From NCBI GenBank assembly GCA_032615215.1, contig CP128433.1, positions 4,262,501 through 4,326,500 of the forward strand: 64,000 bases of DNA, in the 5' to 3' direction. Within the stretch, counting starts at the first letter, position 1, and each line of letters opens with the position of its first letter. Shown piece by piece: positions 28,121 through 37,676 of the stretch. A program made the translations under genes and the position numbers. Origin of the DNA: Microbulbifer sp. MKSA007 (lineage in GTDB: Bacteria; Pseudomonadota; Gammaproteobacteria; Pseudomonadales; Cellvibrionaceae). The notes under the pieces are model-generated. The model did not search any database. It was not told where the DNA came from and saw only the letters and a program-made list of their open reading frames with translations.

Positions 28121-29383
28121 ATGTCGAAAAAGAACGCCTTTTATGCGCAGTCCGGTGGCGTTACCGCCGTGATCAACGCATCCGCCTGCGGCGTAATTGA
28201 AGCTGCGCGTGAAAACCCGGACCAGATTGGCAATGTCTACGCAGGGCTAAACGGTATTCTCGGCGCGCTGCGCGAGGAGCTGATCGACGTGAGCCAAGAG
28301 AGCGCAGAGGATATTGCTGCACTGCGCCACACCCCCTCCGGTGCCTTTGGTTCCTGCCGCTATAAACTGAAGAGCCTGGAAGAGAACCGCGCAGAATACG
28401 AGCGCCTGATCGAAGTCTTCAAAGCGCACAATATTGGCTACTTCTTTTACAACGGTGGTGGCGACTCCGCAGACACCTGCCTGAAAGTATCCCAACTGTC
28501 CGAGACCATGGGTTATCCAATCCAGGCCATCCATATTCCCAAAACTGTGGATAACGACCTGCCCCTGACCGACAACTGCCCGGGCTTTGGCTCCGTTGCC
28601 AAATATGTTGCCGTTTCCACCAAGGAAGCGGCCATGGACGTGGCCTCCATGTGCGCTACTTCCACCAAGGTATTTATTCTCGAGGTGATGGGCCGTCACG
28701 CGGGCTGGATTGCCGCTGCCGGCGCTCTGGCCCAAGAACAGGAAGGCGATGCACCCCACATTATCCTGTTCCCGGAAATCGCTTTCGATAAAGAGAAGTT
28801 TCTCGCCAAGGTACAAAAGACCGTAGACGAGAAAGGCTACTGCGTTATCGTCGCCTCCGAAGGCGCCCAGTACGGCGACGGCACCTTCCTTGCCGATGCC
28901 GGCACCACCGACGCCTTTGGTCACAAGCAGTTGGGCGGTGTTGCACCGACCCTGGCCAACATGGTCAAAAGCGAACTCGGCCTGAAGTACCACTGGGCCC
29001 TGGCAGATTACCTCCAGCGCGCCGCCCGCCATATCGCTTCTGCTACCGACGTTGAGCAAGCCTACGCCGTAGGTCGCGCCGCAGTGGAAATGGCTGTAGC
29101 AGGCAAAAATGCCATTATGCCAGCCATTATTCGCGCAGAAGGTGAAGAGTACAGCTGGTCCATCGCAGAGGCGCCGCTGTCTGAAGTCGCCAACGTAGAA
29201 AAATTTATGCCGCGCGAATATATCAGCGAAGATGGCTTTGGAATTACTGAAGAGGGACGCAAGTACCTGCTGCCATTAATTCAAGGCGAGGATTACCCTC
29301 CCTACAAAAATGGCATTCCCCAGTACGCCACCCTGAAAAAGCAGCTGGTGGAAAAGAAGCTGGGTACTGATTTCGAAGCTTAA
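28121..29383 (+). CDS. 6-phosphofructokinase, probably pyrophosphate-dependent
   Basis: The 420-residue protein belongs to the phosphofructokinase superfamily (AQSGGVTAVINAS at the N-terminus). Its phosphoryl-donor loop reads NGGGDSADT where ATP enzymes have GGDGS. An Asp at that place and the Lys in IPKTVDNDLP are the marks of pyrophosphate-using enzymes, so I infer a reversible PPi-dependent enzyme. The sugar-binding motif EVMGRHAGWIA is intact. The ATG at 28121 has AGGA seven bases upstream. It is monocistronic and followed by a terminator. Confidence 0.88.
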   Translation: MSKKNAFYAQSGGVTAVINASACGVIEAARENPDQIGNVYAGLNGILGALREELIDVSQESAEDIAALRHTPSGAFGSCRYKLKSLEENRAEYERLIEVFKAHNIGYFFYNGGGDSADTCLKVSQLSETMGYPIQAIHIPKTVDNDLPLTDNCPGFGSVAKYVAVSTKEAAMDVASMCATSTKVFILEVMGRHAGWIAAAGALAQEQEGDAPHIILFPEIAFDKEKFLAKVQKTVDEKGYCVIVASEGAQYGDGTFLADAGTTDAFGHKQLGGVAPTLANMVKSELGLKYHWALADYLQRAARHIASATDVEQAYAVGRAAVEMAVAGKNAIMPAIIRAEGEEYSWSIAEAPLSEVANVEKFMPREYISEDGFGITEEGRKYLLPLIQGEDYPPYKNGIPQYATLKKQLVEKKLGTDFEA

Positions 29384-29405
29384 TAGAAACGGTTGCCAGT
29401 CTCCC

Positions 29406-29436
29406 AAAAGCCTCCGAGTAAAATCAGGGGCTTTTT
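29406..29436. terminator. Intrinsic terminator after the phosphofructokinase gene
   Basis: AAAAGCC pairs with GGCTTTTT across a loop of about 16 bases, in the gap between the convergent phosphofructokinase and VOC genes. Confidence 0.65.
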
Positions 29437-29448
29437 CTGTAAACGCCT

Positions 29449-29811
29449 CTACGCAGACTCCACATCAGACCAAACCGCAAATTCATTGCCGCAAGGTTCC
29501 CTAAAATGGAAGCGCCTGCCACCGGGAAACGGGAAAATTGGCTTGGCTATTTCGGCTCCGCATTGCGTGACTTTTTCCAGGGTACCCTCCAGGTCGCGGC
29601 TGTATAACACCACTAATGCAGATCCATTTTCAGTAGTGCTCTGCAACTCTGCCTTGAAAAAGCCACCGTCCAATCCAGCATTTGAAAAAGCGGTGTACTC
29701 CGGACCGTAATCGGTAAAAGTCCAATTAAAAGCCTCGGTAAAGAATGCTTTTGTCTTACCCAAATCCCTGGAGGGCAACTCAATATAATTAATTTTCTCG
29801 CACTCTCTCAT
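29449..29811 (-). CDS. VOC (glyoxalase/dioxygenase) superfamily protein
   Basis: The roughly 120-residue protein forms one vicinal-oxygen-chelate unit. It opens with INYIELPSRDLGKTKAFFTEAF, has a central GFFKAELQSTTENGSALVVLY, and ends in GRRFHFREPCGNEFAVWSD. It is close to the YaeR/PhnB-type small VOC proteins with unknown substrates. The ATG at 29811 is preferred over the TTG at 29838. It is followed by a terminator and preceded, 30 bases upstream, by an unidentified gene on the same strand. Confidence 0.85.
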   Translation of the reverse strand: MRECEKINYIELPSRDLGKTKAFFTEAFNWTFTDYGPEYTAFSNAGLDGGFFKAELQSTTENGSALVVLYSRDLEGTLEKVTQCGAEIAKPIFPFPGGRRFHFREPCGNEFAVWSDVESA

Positions 29812-29841
29812 AAGCTCACCATTTTCCTTATTTTTCAATTT

Positions 29842-30210
29842 TCAGGCTGTAGGTCGCACAGGGGTATTCACCACCTGAAAACTGCCATTTGCCAGCGCTA
29901 GTGGCCGATCCTGATAGAGAATAATGGCGCGATCCATCATCTGTACAAAATCGAGCATCGCATAAAGGATCACACCTTTTCGCCCCTGATATATATCAGG
30001 CCGATAAATCAACGCCGCCATCCTATCGTCCATGGCTTCATAGGTATATGAAGCCTCCCCAACTAACTCTCCCGACGCCGTAACATAACAATGTGTCGCG
30101 GTTTCATAGGTTACCGTGTGGGTAGAAAGGTCGGGGAAATCACCTTGTTTTGAATAGTGTGTGCCGGTCCATTCCAGGCTTAAACCTTCCAATGTCTTAA
30201 ATGCCTGCAA
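29842..30210 (-). CDS. Unidentified small protein
   Basis: I do not recognise this 122-residue protein. It has no signal peptide or membrane helix. The pattern of alternating strands (SLEWTGTHYS, HTVTYETATHCYVTASGEL, MAALIYRPDIYQGRKGVILY) suggests a small beta-barrel of the lipocalin/MoaF-like sort, but this is only a fold guess. It is 30 bases upstream of the VOC gene and likely cotranscribed. Confidence 0.6.
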   Translation of the reverse strand: MQAFKTLEGLSLEWTGTHYSKQGDFPDLSTHTVTYETATHCYVTASGELVGEASYTYEAMDDRMAALIYRPDIYQGRKGVILYAMLDFVQMMDRAIILYQDRPLALANGSFQVVNTPVRPTA

Positions 30211-30582
30211 ACTATGTCTCCCCCAGTGGTTTAATAGCTTCGCCGATCACTAGTAACTGATTTACCTGAAGCAATAAAACACACGCTGACTGAAAACGAC
30301 ACTCCTTGCATTAAATATTTATCTATTTTGATACGTCTCCGATAGTCCCCAATGATACCTCAATACTCCAGAAAGACATCTTAGGCACTTTGCTCAAGTC
30401 TTTTTCCAATTCAGGGATCGGGCACGCACAAACACTTTCCCCTCCAATGGTCCATATAAAAAAGATTTTAATGACTCGCAATGGAGCCTTGCCGGGCTAC
30501 CAATATGAAAACGAGGAAGTGAAACACTCGGGCATATACCCACGAAGGTAAAGAAGAAAAATACGCAATTAACGCGGGGAGG
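30211..30582. other. Intergenic region between the unidentified gene and the nuclease
   Basis: No coding frame is supported here. The region should contain the promoter of the leftward 29842-30210 gene. The terminator of the exeM-type nuclease gene lies at its right edge (30583-30624). Confidence 0.4.
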
Positions 30583-30624
30583 AAAGAAAACGGCCGAATA
30601 TCTCTTGCCTTAATATCCGACCGT
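30583..30624 (-). terminator. Intrinsic terminator after the extracellular nuclease gene
   Basis: On the minus strand ACGGTCGGATAT pairs with ATATTCGGCCGT, including two G-U wobbles, and is followed by TTTTCTTTCC. On the plus strand the same arms have two mismatches. The direction therefore matches the leftward nuclease gene, which ends at 30667. Confidence 0.75.
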
Positions 30625-30666
30625 TCAATATGTGGAGTTAATTATTTATTGTTGTTGATATCCATC

Positions 30667-33519
30667 TCAGTGCCAAAACGGCTTGCGAATCTCAATTTCA
30701 CGGTAGGCTTTATCTTCATTACCGAAATCGTCTTTCACAGTCAGGGTAATTTCATAACTACCACCGGTGGCATAGCGATGCAGTGCCATGGGGCCGGAGC
30801 GGCTGGTGCCATCACCAAAGTCCCACTCATAGCTCAGGTTACCGTCACCATCGTAACTACTGCGCTCTTCAACCCACACCCAGCGCAGGAAACTGTGCAC
30901 TTTAAAGTCAGCCTGAAGCTCAACAACTTCATCAACCTGTACAAGCTGCTCAACGGTGGAGATCGCTCCCCGGTCGTCCTCAACCTGGAGAATTACAGAA
31001 TAAGTGCCTGCTGCATCGTAGCTATGACTGGGGTTTTGCTCAGTACTGGTAGTGCCATCACCAAAATCCCAGGCCCAGCTAACGATAGTGCCATCGGTAT
31101 CGACGCTGCTGTCGAAGTAGTTCACTTCGAAGCCTTCAACACCCCACTCAAACCCGGCAACCGGCTCCTGGTTATCTGCCCCCAGGTCCAACTCAACCAC
31201 AAGCGGATCGTGATCTGAAGCGCGGAATGCATCAGTCGAGTAGAAACTCTCCACCTGCTCATCGGTTTTATTCTCGATGTTGTAATCCAGCACCCGAGGC
31301 TCGTCGGCATTGATATGCCAATCGGCCGCACCTGTTACCAAAGGAGCCAGTGATTCACTGGCGAGGGCGTGATCCAAGTAGCCGGACTCACCGCTGTAGA
31401 CATAGGAGTAAGCTTCTCCTTCACCGAAAACCTCCAACAAATCAGCGTAACCAGCGTCCTTTAGAGTGCTAATTGGGTTTTCACGGGCGTAGCTATTGAG
31501 GTCACCGAGCACCAGAACACGATCGGTGCCGCTACCTGTCGGGTCAGAATCAATCCATGAAACCAGGGCATCTGCGGCTTCGGTGCGCAGCGAGTTCCAG
31601 CAGCCCTGTCCATCACCCAGATCATCGTTCAAACTGCCATCGTCAGGACAACTTCCCTTTGATTTAAAGTGATTGACCACCACGGCCAGCTCTTCACCAC
31701 TTGATAGTTCGGCAAAAGCCTGCAGCAGTGGTTGGCGGTTACCGTCATCAAAGGGATAGCTATCAGTTGTCGCAGCAGCGCCTATAGGCATTACCCGATC
31801 GCTGCGATAAATCAGCCCCACAGTAATTTCATCGGTGCCCAGTTGAGCCAGGTCTGGATTAATAAATTGATAGTTTTCACTGCCAGTAGCCGCGTTAAGA
31901 CCATTAATTAAATCCTGAATAGCACTTTCCGAACCGTAGCCATCGTTCTCAATTTCCATTAAGCCAACTACATCGGCATCCAGGCCTAAAATAGCGGAGA
32001 TAATTTTATTTCTCTGGCGCAGGAATTCTTCTTCAGTATCAGCCCCACGGGAGGTAGGGAAACCGCCGCCATAACCATCGCCATTAAAATAATTCAGAAC
32101 ATTAAAGCTGGCGATCTTTAAACTGCCCTTACCCGGTAATTGTGGAGCGCTATCACGCAGGTTGGCAGCAACAAATTCTGGCGCCTCCACGGGATGTACT
32201 CGGTAGGCGCTGTAGCTATACCCCATTACTCCGCGCAACCCCTCTACCGTATCGCCATTGCGTAAGGTATTGCTGGCACTGAGGCCGGAGACGGGATAAG
32301 GCACAGCTTCCGGGTTCTGCACACTGGAACCATCGTCCAGCACAATCCTATTCAGATCGTTTGCACTTTCCTGTGCTACGGCTGCAACCCCAGGCTCATT
32401 GTTGTGGGTGGGAATATAGAGACGGCCATTGGCCAGGGTGACTTCACCATAGCGCCCCAGGTTATAGTGGTCATTCACCATCAGGGCTTGCGGGAACTCA
32501 ACCAACATCCCCTCGTATTGCTCCTGCTCTTCGGCAGAACTAAACGGCAGGGAGACTTCCTCGGCAGTCACACTGTAGCCGCTACCGCAAACCGTAACGC
32601 CATCTACCTCATCTAACTCGGTAAAGTCATAGTATTCAGTAACCACACCACCGACGCGAACCAAATCCCCGACTTGCACATCTACACCGAAGCCTTTGTC
32701 GTGTACAAACAACCCCTCAGAGGTATTTATCTGGCCATCCTGATCACTGTCTTCCTCTTGCAGGAAGAAGCCGGAAAGGCCGGTGCTGGTATCTTGGAAA
32801 TCACCAACAACAACCGCTTCAATTTCGTGGCGCTCATTCTCCAGAGCGCTTTCAAACTCATCACCCTGAACCTGGCTGATTAACGTAGAAATATCTCCGC
32901 AATCGCCGAGAACAACATCGTCATCACCGCCGTCATCTCCACCACCAGTGCCGTCTTCGCTGTGCCAGCCGAGGTTGGAAAAGTCGTCCTGGCCCAAGCT
33001 GGACCACTCTGAAGCTGGGTTAAAATCCATGCTGCCATCAACACGGCCTTCGCTCACACTCCAGTTGCGAATTAAGGTTTGATTTTGGGTCCCCAGACTG
33101 TTATCGCCCCATTGGCTACCGGGATCAACACCGATCTGGCCGATAACATCCACATATCCATTGGGGCCACTCAGGGCAACCGCATCATCCCCGTTAAACA
33201 GGCCGCTGGTATAAATCTGATCGGCTACTGACAGGATTGAGGAATCAGCACTGGCGTGGGCGAATACGTAAACATCGCCGTCTGCCAAGCTGCCACTTAG
33301 GGCGATGGTTGAAGCCGCCGCAGAGGAGCCATTGAAGTAAAGTTCAATGCTGTAGCTACTGAGGTCAACCGCTGCACCCGTGCCATTGTAAATTTCAAGG
33401 GCCTTATTATTGCTACTGCCCTCGATATATTCAGAAATAATGAGGTCGCTGGCTTGGACCTCTTCAGCCAAAAATGGTAACCCCAGGGCTGCAAGGGCAG
33501 CCAAGCCAATCTCTTTCAT
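30667..33519 (-). CDS. ExeM/NucH-type extracellular endonuclease with lamin-tail and PKD domains
   Basis: The roughly 950-residue secreted protein starts with a signal peptide (cleavage near EVQA). A lamin-tail domain follows (SDLIISEYIEGSSNNKALEI), then an Asp-rich linker, an OB-like region, and an endonuclease/exonuclease/phosphatase domain with SLKIASFNVLNYF, GLMEIENDGY, VVNHFKSKGS, LGDLNSY and ASDHDPLVVEL. Two PKD repeats close the protein (WAWDFGDGTTS and YEWDFGDGTSR). ExeM-type enzymes degrade extracellular DNA and can affect biofilms. Many relatives end in a GlyGly-CTERM or membrane anchor; here the protein ends in RKPFWH without one, so it is probably released. The ATG at 33519 is preferred to 33546. 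Confidence 0.9.
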   Translation of the reverse strand: MKEIGLAALAALGLPFLAEEVQASDLIISEYIEGSSNNKALEIYNGTGAAVDLSSYSIELYFNGSSAAASTIALSGSLADGDVYVFAHASADSSILSVADQIYTSGLFNGDDAVALSGPNGYVDVIGQIGVDPGSQWGDNSLGTQNQTLIRNWSVSEGRVDGSMDFNPASEWSSLGQDDFSNLGWHSEDGTGGGDDGGDDDVVLGDCGDISTLISQVQGDEFESALENERHEIEAVVVGDFQDTSTGLSGFFLQEEDSDQDGQINTSEGLFVHDKGFGVDVQVGDLVRVGGVVTEYYDFTELDEVDGVTVCGSGYSVTAEEVSLPFSSAEEQEQYEGMLVEFPQALMVNDHYNLGRYGEVTLANGRLYIPTHNNEPGVAAVAQESANDLNRIVLDDGSSVQNPEAVPYPVSGLSASNTLRNGDTVEGLRGVMGYSYSAYRVHPVEAPEFVAANLRDSAPQLPGKGSLKIASFNVLNYFNGDGYGGGFPTSRGADTEEEFLRQRNKIISAILGLDADVVGLMEIENDGYGSESAIQDLINGLNAATGSENYQFINPDLAQLGTDEITVGLIYRSDRVMPIGAAATTDSYPFDDGNRQPLLQAFAELSSGEELAVVVNHFKSKGSCPDDGSLNDDLGDGQGCWNSLRTEAADALVSWIDSDPTGSGTDRVLVLGDLNSYARENPISTLKDAGYADLLEVFGEGEAYSYVYSGESGYLDHALASESLAPLVTGAADWHINADEPRVLDYNIENKTDEQVESFYSTDAFRASDHDPLVVELDLGADNQEPVAGFEWGVEGFEVNYFDSSVDTDGTIVSWAWDFGDGTTSTEQNPSHSYDAAGTYSVILQVEDDRGAISTVEQLVQVDEVVELQADFKVHSFLRWVWVEERSSYDGDGNLSYEWDFGDGTSRSGPMALHRYATGGSYEITLTVKDDFGNEDKAYREIEIRKPFWH

Positions 33520-33752
33520 AATGTTCTCTTCACTCGTACCTGACACAGATCACGCGGCGCAAAGATTGGCGGTTAATTCCTAAAGTTCGATGAATGAAAT
33601 ATGAAATTTAAATTTCAGCTCTTTGTTCAAAAATCCATTTCACACAAAACCCGCCAAACTCGCCACACAATGCAAAAAAAGCGCCAAAGAATTTGTGCGG
33701 GGTGATGAATAGCGGCAAAGAAGCTTGAAAAGTTCGCCAAAAATTATATAGT

Positions 33753-33766
33753 CACTTATATAAGTG
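33753..33766. promoter_or_regulatory. Palindrome before marR, likely autoregulatory operator
   Basis: CACTTATATAAGTG is a perfect 14-base palindrome 18 bases before the marR start. It overlaps a second partial one (ATAAGTGCTTAT). Its size and place, over TATA-like promoter sequence, fit an operator for the MarR protein encoded next. Confidence 0.55.
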
Positions 33767-33783
33767 CTTATGGAACAGCTTTT

Positions 33784-34254
33784 ATGAAATACAGCCAACT
33801 GGGGACTCAGCTTCGTCACATTCTGGAATTACTGGATGGCGATGTAGCAGAGAGCTATAGGGCCTGTGGCCTGGAGAATTACAAACCCCGCTACACCCCG
33901 ATAATGCGTGCACTTATCCACAAGAGAGATATAACCATTAGTGAGGTGGTAGCGAGCACCCATATTTCCCAGCCCGCAGTGAGTCAAACTGTAAAAGACA
34001 TGATTAAACAAGGGCTGGTACAGACCTCTTTTGGAGAAGATGCTCGCCAGCGCAAAATACGCTTGACCCGCAAAGGCAGTGCGTTGATACCCAAGCTAAA
34101 ACAGCAGTGGATAGCAACTCGGGAAGCTGAGCAGTCCCTCAATAGCGAATTACCGACAGAACTATCAGAGCTGCTCAATCAAACAATTCAAGCTTTAGAG
34201 AAACGTCCTTATTTAGAGCGGATACAAGAAAATCTATCAATAGAGGCTACATAA
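33784..34254 (+). CDS. MarR family transcriptional regulator
   Basis: The 156-residue protein has the winged-helix layout of MarR repressors. The recognition helix region is THISQPAVSQTVKDMIKQGLV and the wing GEDARQRKIRLTRKGSALIP. It is followed after two bases by an S41 peptidase gene, so both probably form one operon controlled by the palindrome upstream. The ligand is unknown. Confidence 0.9.
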   Translation: MKYSQLGTQLRHILELLDGDVAESYRACGLENYKPRYTPIMRALIHKRDITISEVVASTHISQPAVSQTVKDMIKQGLVQTSFGEDARQRKIRLTRKGSALIPKLKQQWIATREAEQSLNSELPTELSELLNQTIQALEKRPYLERIQENLSIEAT

Positions 34255-34256
34255 AT

Positions 34257-35231
34257 ATGAAACGCCAACTCAAGATGAGTTTAGCGGTATTAATCAGTTT
34301 TTTTTCCATGTCTCTCGCGGCAAGTTCCGGCGCAATGAGTTCCTGCCAGTTTGAGACAGGCCCGGTTATTAAAGCTGCTGCAGTAGCTATTCAGAAGCAC
34401 TATATATTGGAGGAAAAAGGACAGGCGCTATCCGCTCAACTCAATAGACTGGCAGAATCCAAACACTTTAATCATCTTTGTAGTGACTACCAACAATTCG
34501 CCAGCGCACTTACCAAAGAAATTCGCACCCTTTCCGGTGATAAGCATTTCTATATAGAGCATATAGATAACCAAAAAGAAGCCCACAATTGGATTGAACA
34601 GTGGCAGGCTGAAGCGCCCATCAATAACTACGGCGTTAAGAAAATTGAGATTCTTCCCGGTAACATTGGCTACCTTTCCCTCTCTTCTTTCCACACCTAT
34701 AAAAATGCCCGCCAAACCCTCGCTGCGGCTTTCACCCTGCTTCGCCACAGCGAGGGCCTAATACTCGATTTACGCAGTAATGGCGGCGGAGACGAAGAAA
34801 CCGCCAATGCTGTTCTGCAGTCATTTATTGATCCCCATTCTCCCTTTCCCTTTGTTATTGAAAGCCGCAAGGGGAGAGAAATACCGAAACGTATTTCACC
34901 TCAACCCTGGCCCAGCTATGGGAGTGACAGACCAATGGTCATTCTGATTGATGGGAGATCCTTCTCTGCATCTGAGAGTACCGCCTTCGCACTACAACAG
35001 CTGGGCCGAGCCACGATTGTCGGTAATGCCAGCGCCGGTGGGGCACATATGATGGAGTCACCCCAAACCCTCCCCTATGGCTTTGAAATCGGTATCCCAG
35101 ATAAACGCCCGGTTTCTACGATTGCCGGCAGCCGCCCCAACTGGGAAGGACAGGGTGTGATCCCCGATATCGAAGCCAGTGAACAGGAGGTCATTCAAAT
35201 CGCATTAAAAGTGATGACAGAGGCCCTATAA
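34257..35231 (+). CDS. Secreted S41 family peptidase (IRBP-like)
   Basis: The 324-residue protein has a signal peptide (to about residue 28). An IRBP-type N-terminal helical domain ends in RTLSGDKHFYIEH. The S41 core contains GNIGYLSLSSF, LILDLRSNGGG, the catalytic Ser in DGRSFSASESTAFALQ and GNASAGGAH. There is no PDZ domain, unlike CtpA/Prc. It probably acts in the periplasm or outside the cell on short peptides. It is tightly coupled to marR (two-base gap). Confidence 0.87.
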   Translation: MKRQLKMSLAVLISFFSMSLAASSGAMSSCQFETGPVIKAAAVAIQKHYILEEKGQALSAQLNRLAESKHFNHLCSDYQQFASALTKEIRTLSGDKHFYIEHIDNQKEAHNWIEQWQAEAPINNYGVKKIEILPGNIGYLSLSSFHTYKNARQTLAAAFTLLRHSEGLILDLRSNGGGDEETANAVLQSFIDPHSPFPFVIESRKGREIPKRISPQPWPSYGSDRPMVILIDGRSFSASESTAFALQQLGRATIVGNASAGGAHMMESPQTLPYGFEIGIPDKRPVSTIAGSRPNWEGQGVIPDIEASEQEVIQIALKVMTEAL

Positions 35232-35259
35232 GTGTTCCTTTACGCTGCTACATCAAGCA

Positions 35260-35859
35260 TTAACGAAACGGACACACAGGCTTGACCCCACTCCATACAG
35301 GCAGAGCCAAGTCCTCTTTATTATCTGATGGTGCGCCAGTTCGGCTTTTGAAAGCCCCTTCCTCGATGGTCAGGCGCATCAAAGCTGTTCCCTTCCGCTC
35401 CTGTAGGCTGGGGAGACGCACCTGATCCCAGCGCCCCGGCTCTATATCGTCAATAATCGCTTTAAAAACTGCATCAAATTCCCGCTGCTCTTTGACTCTC
35501 TCACCTCGGCAAAACAATACCGCAGAGCGATAATTAGCACTGTGATGATAAGCTGACTTGGCCAGTACCCACTCATCGCAGCGGGCAAATGAAATACAGA
35601 CCTGTTCTCCAGCCTCCAACAGTTTTTGTAGCCGGCTCTTGTTAGCCAGGTGAAAATACAAAAACTCCCCCAGGCGCCAAATGGTTAAGGGAATAATGAT
35701 GACTTCACCGTCTTCAATAAAACCGACATGGCCCAGTTTTAGCTCGTCGACAAGCTTATAAACATCCTCTCGCCGATAACTGGCACGTTTCGGGGCACGA
35801 CGTACACGACTCTTCGCTGAGGTTGGCAATTCATCAGAGATTGGCGAATGCAAATTCAT
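35260..35859 (-). CDS. Pyridoxamine 5'-phosphate oxidase-like FMN-binding protein
   Basis: The 199-residue protein resembles the pyridoxamine-phosphate-oxidase-like split-barrel family (NimA type). It has ELKLGHVGFIEDGEVIIIPLT near the N-terminus, then YFHLANKSRLQKLLEAGEQVCISF and YRSAVLFCRGERV. It probably binds flavin; the substrate is unknown. A perfect SD (AAGGAGG) precedes it. It diverges from a MocR-type regulator 91 bases away, the usual arrangement for a regulator and its target. Confidence 0.82.
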   Translation of the reverse strand: MNLHSPISDELPTSAKSRVRRAPKRASYRREDVYKLVDELKLGHVGFIEDGEVIIIPLTIWRLGEFLYFHLANKSRLQKLLEAGEQVCISFARCDEWVLAKSAYHHSANYRSAVLFCRGERVKEQREFDAVFKAIIDDIEPGRWDQVRLPSLQERKGTALMRLTIEEGAFKSRTGAPSDNKEDLALPVWSGVKPVCPFR

Positions 35860-35879
35860 AAAACCTCCTTTAATTCACT

Positions 35880-35921
35880 CTGGTATGAAATATATATCGC
35901 CAATGTAGGATCTTGCTGGTA
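35880..35921. promoter_or_regulatory. CTGGTA direct repeat in the divergent promoter region
   Basis: CTGGTA occurs at 35880-35885 and 35916-35921, 36 bases apart. The second copy is followed by the inverted CGCCAG. MocR-family regulators commonly bind spaced direct repeats between themselves and a divergent target gene, so this is a candidate site. Confidence 0.3.
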
Positions 35922-35950
35922 CGCTGATAAGCGCCAGTATTAACTATTTT

Positions 35951-37416
35951 ATGGTGCCAGTTTTGAGTAGCGCCGAGCTTACAGACCTAACTCTCAAATC
36001 AGGCCAGCCGCTACAGGAACAATTGTATCGGCAATTAGTAGATTGGATCTGCAACGGCCGGCTGGTTGCTGGTACCAAGCTCCCCTCCTCGCGCCGGTTG
36101 GCAGAATCCCTCTCTATCAGCCGCAATACAGTGACATTAGTTCTGGACCAGCTGAAAGCGGAGGGCTTCCTTACCAGCCATCCAGGGAAAGGCGTATTTG
36201 TATCTCCCGAATTACCGGCCTACACAAAGAAAACACACAGGCAAGGTTGGCAAGCACAGAGGAATAGGTACCTGCCATCACTTTCTCACTATGGTGATTT
36301 TGCACAGACATTATCTTGGGGTGAGAAAAGTGAAGATCAATCTCTCCCCTTCACCCCCGGCCTACCGGATCTAAGCGCATTTCCATTCACTATTTGGAAC
36401 AAATTATACCGCCGCCACCAATCCAGGTTAGCTCTCACAGGTTACGGGCAAAGCCAAGGTTATTTACCTTTGCGTATGGCACTTACTGAATACTTGCGCA
36501 ACTCCCGGGGAGTTCGCTGTAACGCTGAACAAATTATTATTACCAATGGAGCTCAGGAGGCCCTGAATCTATGTGCACTAGTCGCGATTAACCAGGGAGA
36601 CAAGGTTTATATAGAAAATCCGGGATATCGCCGTGCTCGAGCAGCTTTCCAATCTGTTGGAGCAAAGCTCGTACCAGCGAACCTGAAAGATAAGCACTTG
36701 GATGTTGATAAGCTGGTCAATAGTGCAACCCAAGCCAAGTTACTTTTTACCACTCCAACACATCAGTACCCGATGGGTGGTGTTATGCCTGCTGGTGAAC
36801 GAATCAAATTATTGGATTGGGCGACAGAGGCAAGCTGCTGGATAATTGAAGATGATTACGACAGTGAATTTTCATTCCAACATAAACCCGTCGCGGCGCT
36901 CCAGGGGATGGGAGAAAATACACCTGTACTCTACATGAGGAGCTTTAGTAAGACCTTACTACCCAGCCTACGATTGGGCTATTTAGTGGTGCCTAGTTCC
37001 ACAGTAGAGGCATTTACCCAAGCCAAAGAAATGTTATCTGGCCACTCCCCTTAGCCATACAAGCTGTCGTGGCAGACTTTCTCGATGAGGGGCATTTTGT
37101 GCGACATCTTCGCAAAATGCGTGCTAACTACATGAAGAAATGGGAACATTTCTGTCAGCTTATTCGAGAAGAAATACCACCTCCAGCCGGACTAATTGCC
37201 AGTAGCGCCGGTATGCACTTGGTAATATCTACACCGGGACACGACGACATCACCCTTTCAAAAAAAATACGCGAATACGGATTTGGCAGCACACCACTAT
37301 CGCTCTTCTATTCCAATAAAACTGAAGATCCAGGATTGGTACTCGGGTTTGCCAACACAACTTTCGAACAGAGAGCAGGTTGCGCAAAGATTCTCGCAAA
37401 AATCCTGAAAAAGTAG
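35951..37416 (+). CDS. MocR/PdxR-type regulator (GntR HTH plus aminotransferase), one frameshift
   Basis: The protein has an N-terminal GntR winged helix (QLVDWICNGRLVAGTKLPSS then SRNTVTLVLDQL). A class-I aminotransferase-like domain follows, with the PLP lysine in MRSFSKTLLPSLRLGYLV. The frame stops at 37054 after LSGHSP, and the missing part (LAIQAVVADFLDEGHFVRHL onward) continues in the next frame to 37416. Adding one C to the run at 37047-37050 restores a continuous protein of about 488 residues, the normal family length. It probably senses PLP or an amino compound and controls the divergent oxidase-like gene. No SD precedes the ATG. Confidence 0.83.
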
Positions 37417-37676
37417 CCACAACACACCCAAACAAAACTTATTTTTATAATGCAGGTTTCTTCATTTTTCGCATCAGCATTAAGCACCTCCACCTAAAAT
37501 AAAAAAGTAAATATTTTAATAGAATAAAAACAATCTATTATCACCAAAATATCAAATAAAACCCAATAAATTAGGAAAAATTTCCTATGGCTCTTTCTCA
37601 AACCTAGGTCACAATCTCCATGGCTTTGGGTGTTCACTCTCTTTTTTAATTACTCAGATAATTAGGGAAATTTGAT

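Noticed and set aside
28247..29059. 270-codon minus-strand ORF
   Set aside because: Antisense shadow of the phosphofructokinase gene, with no recognisable domain.
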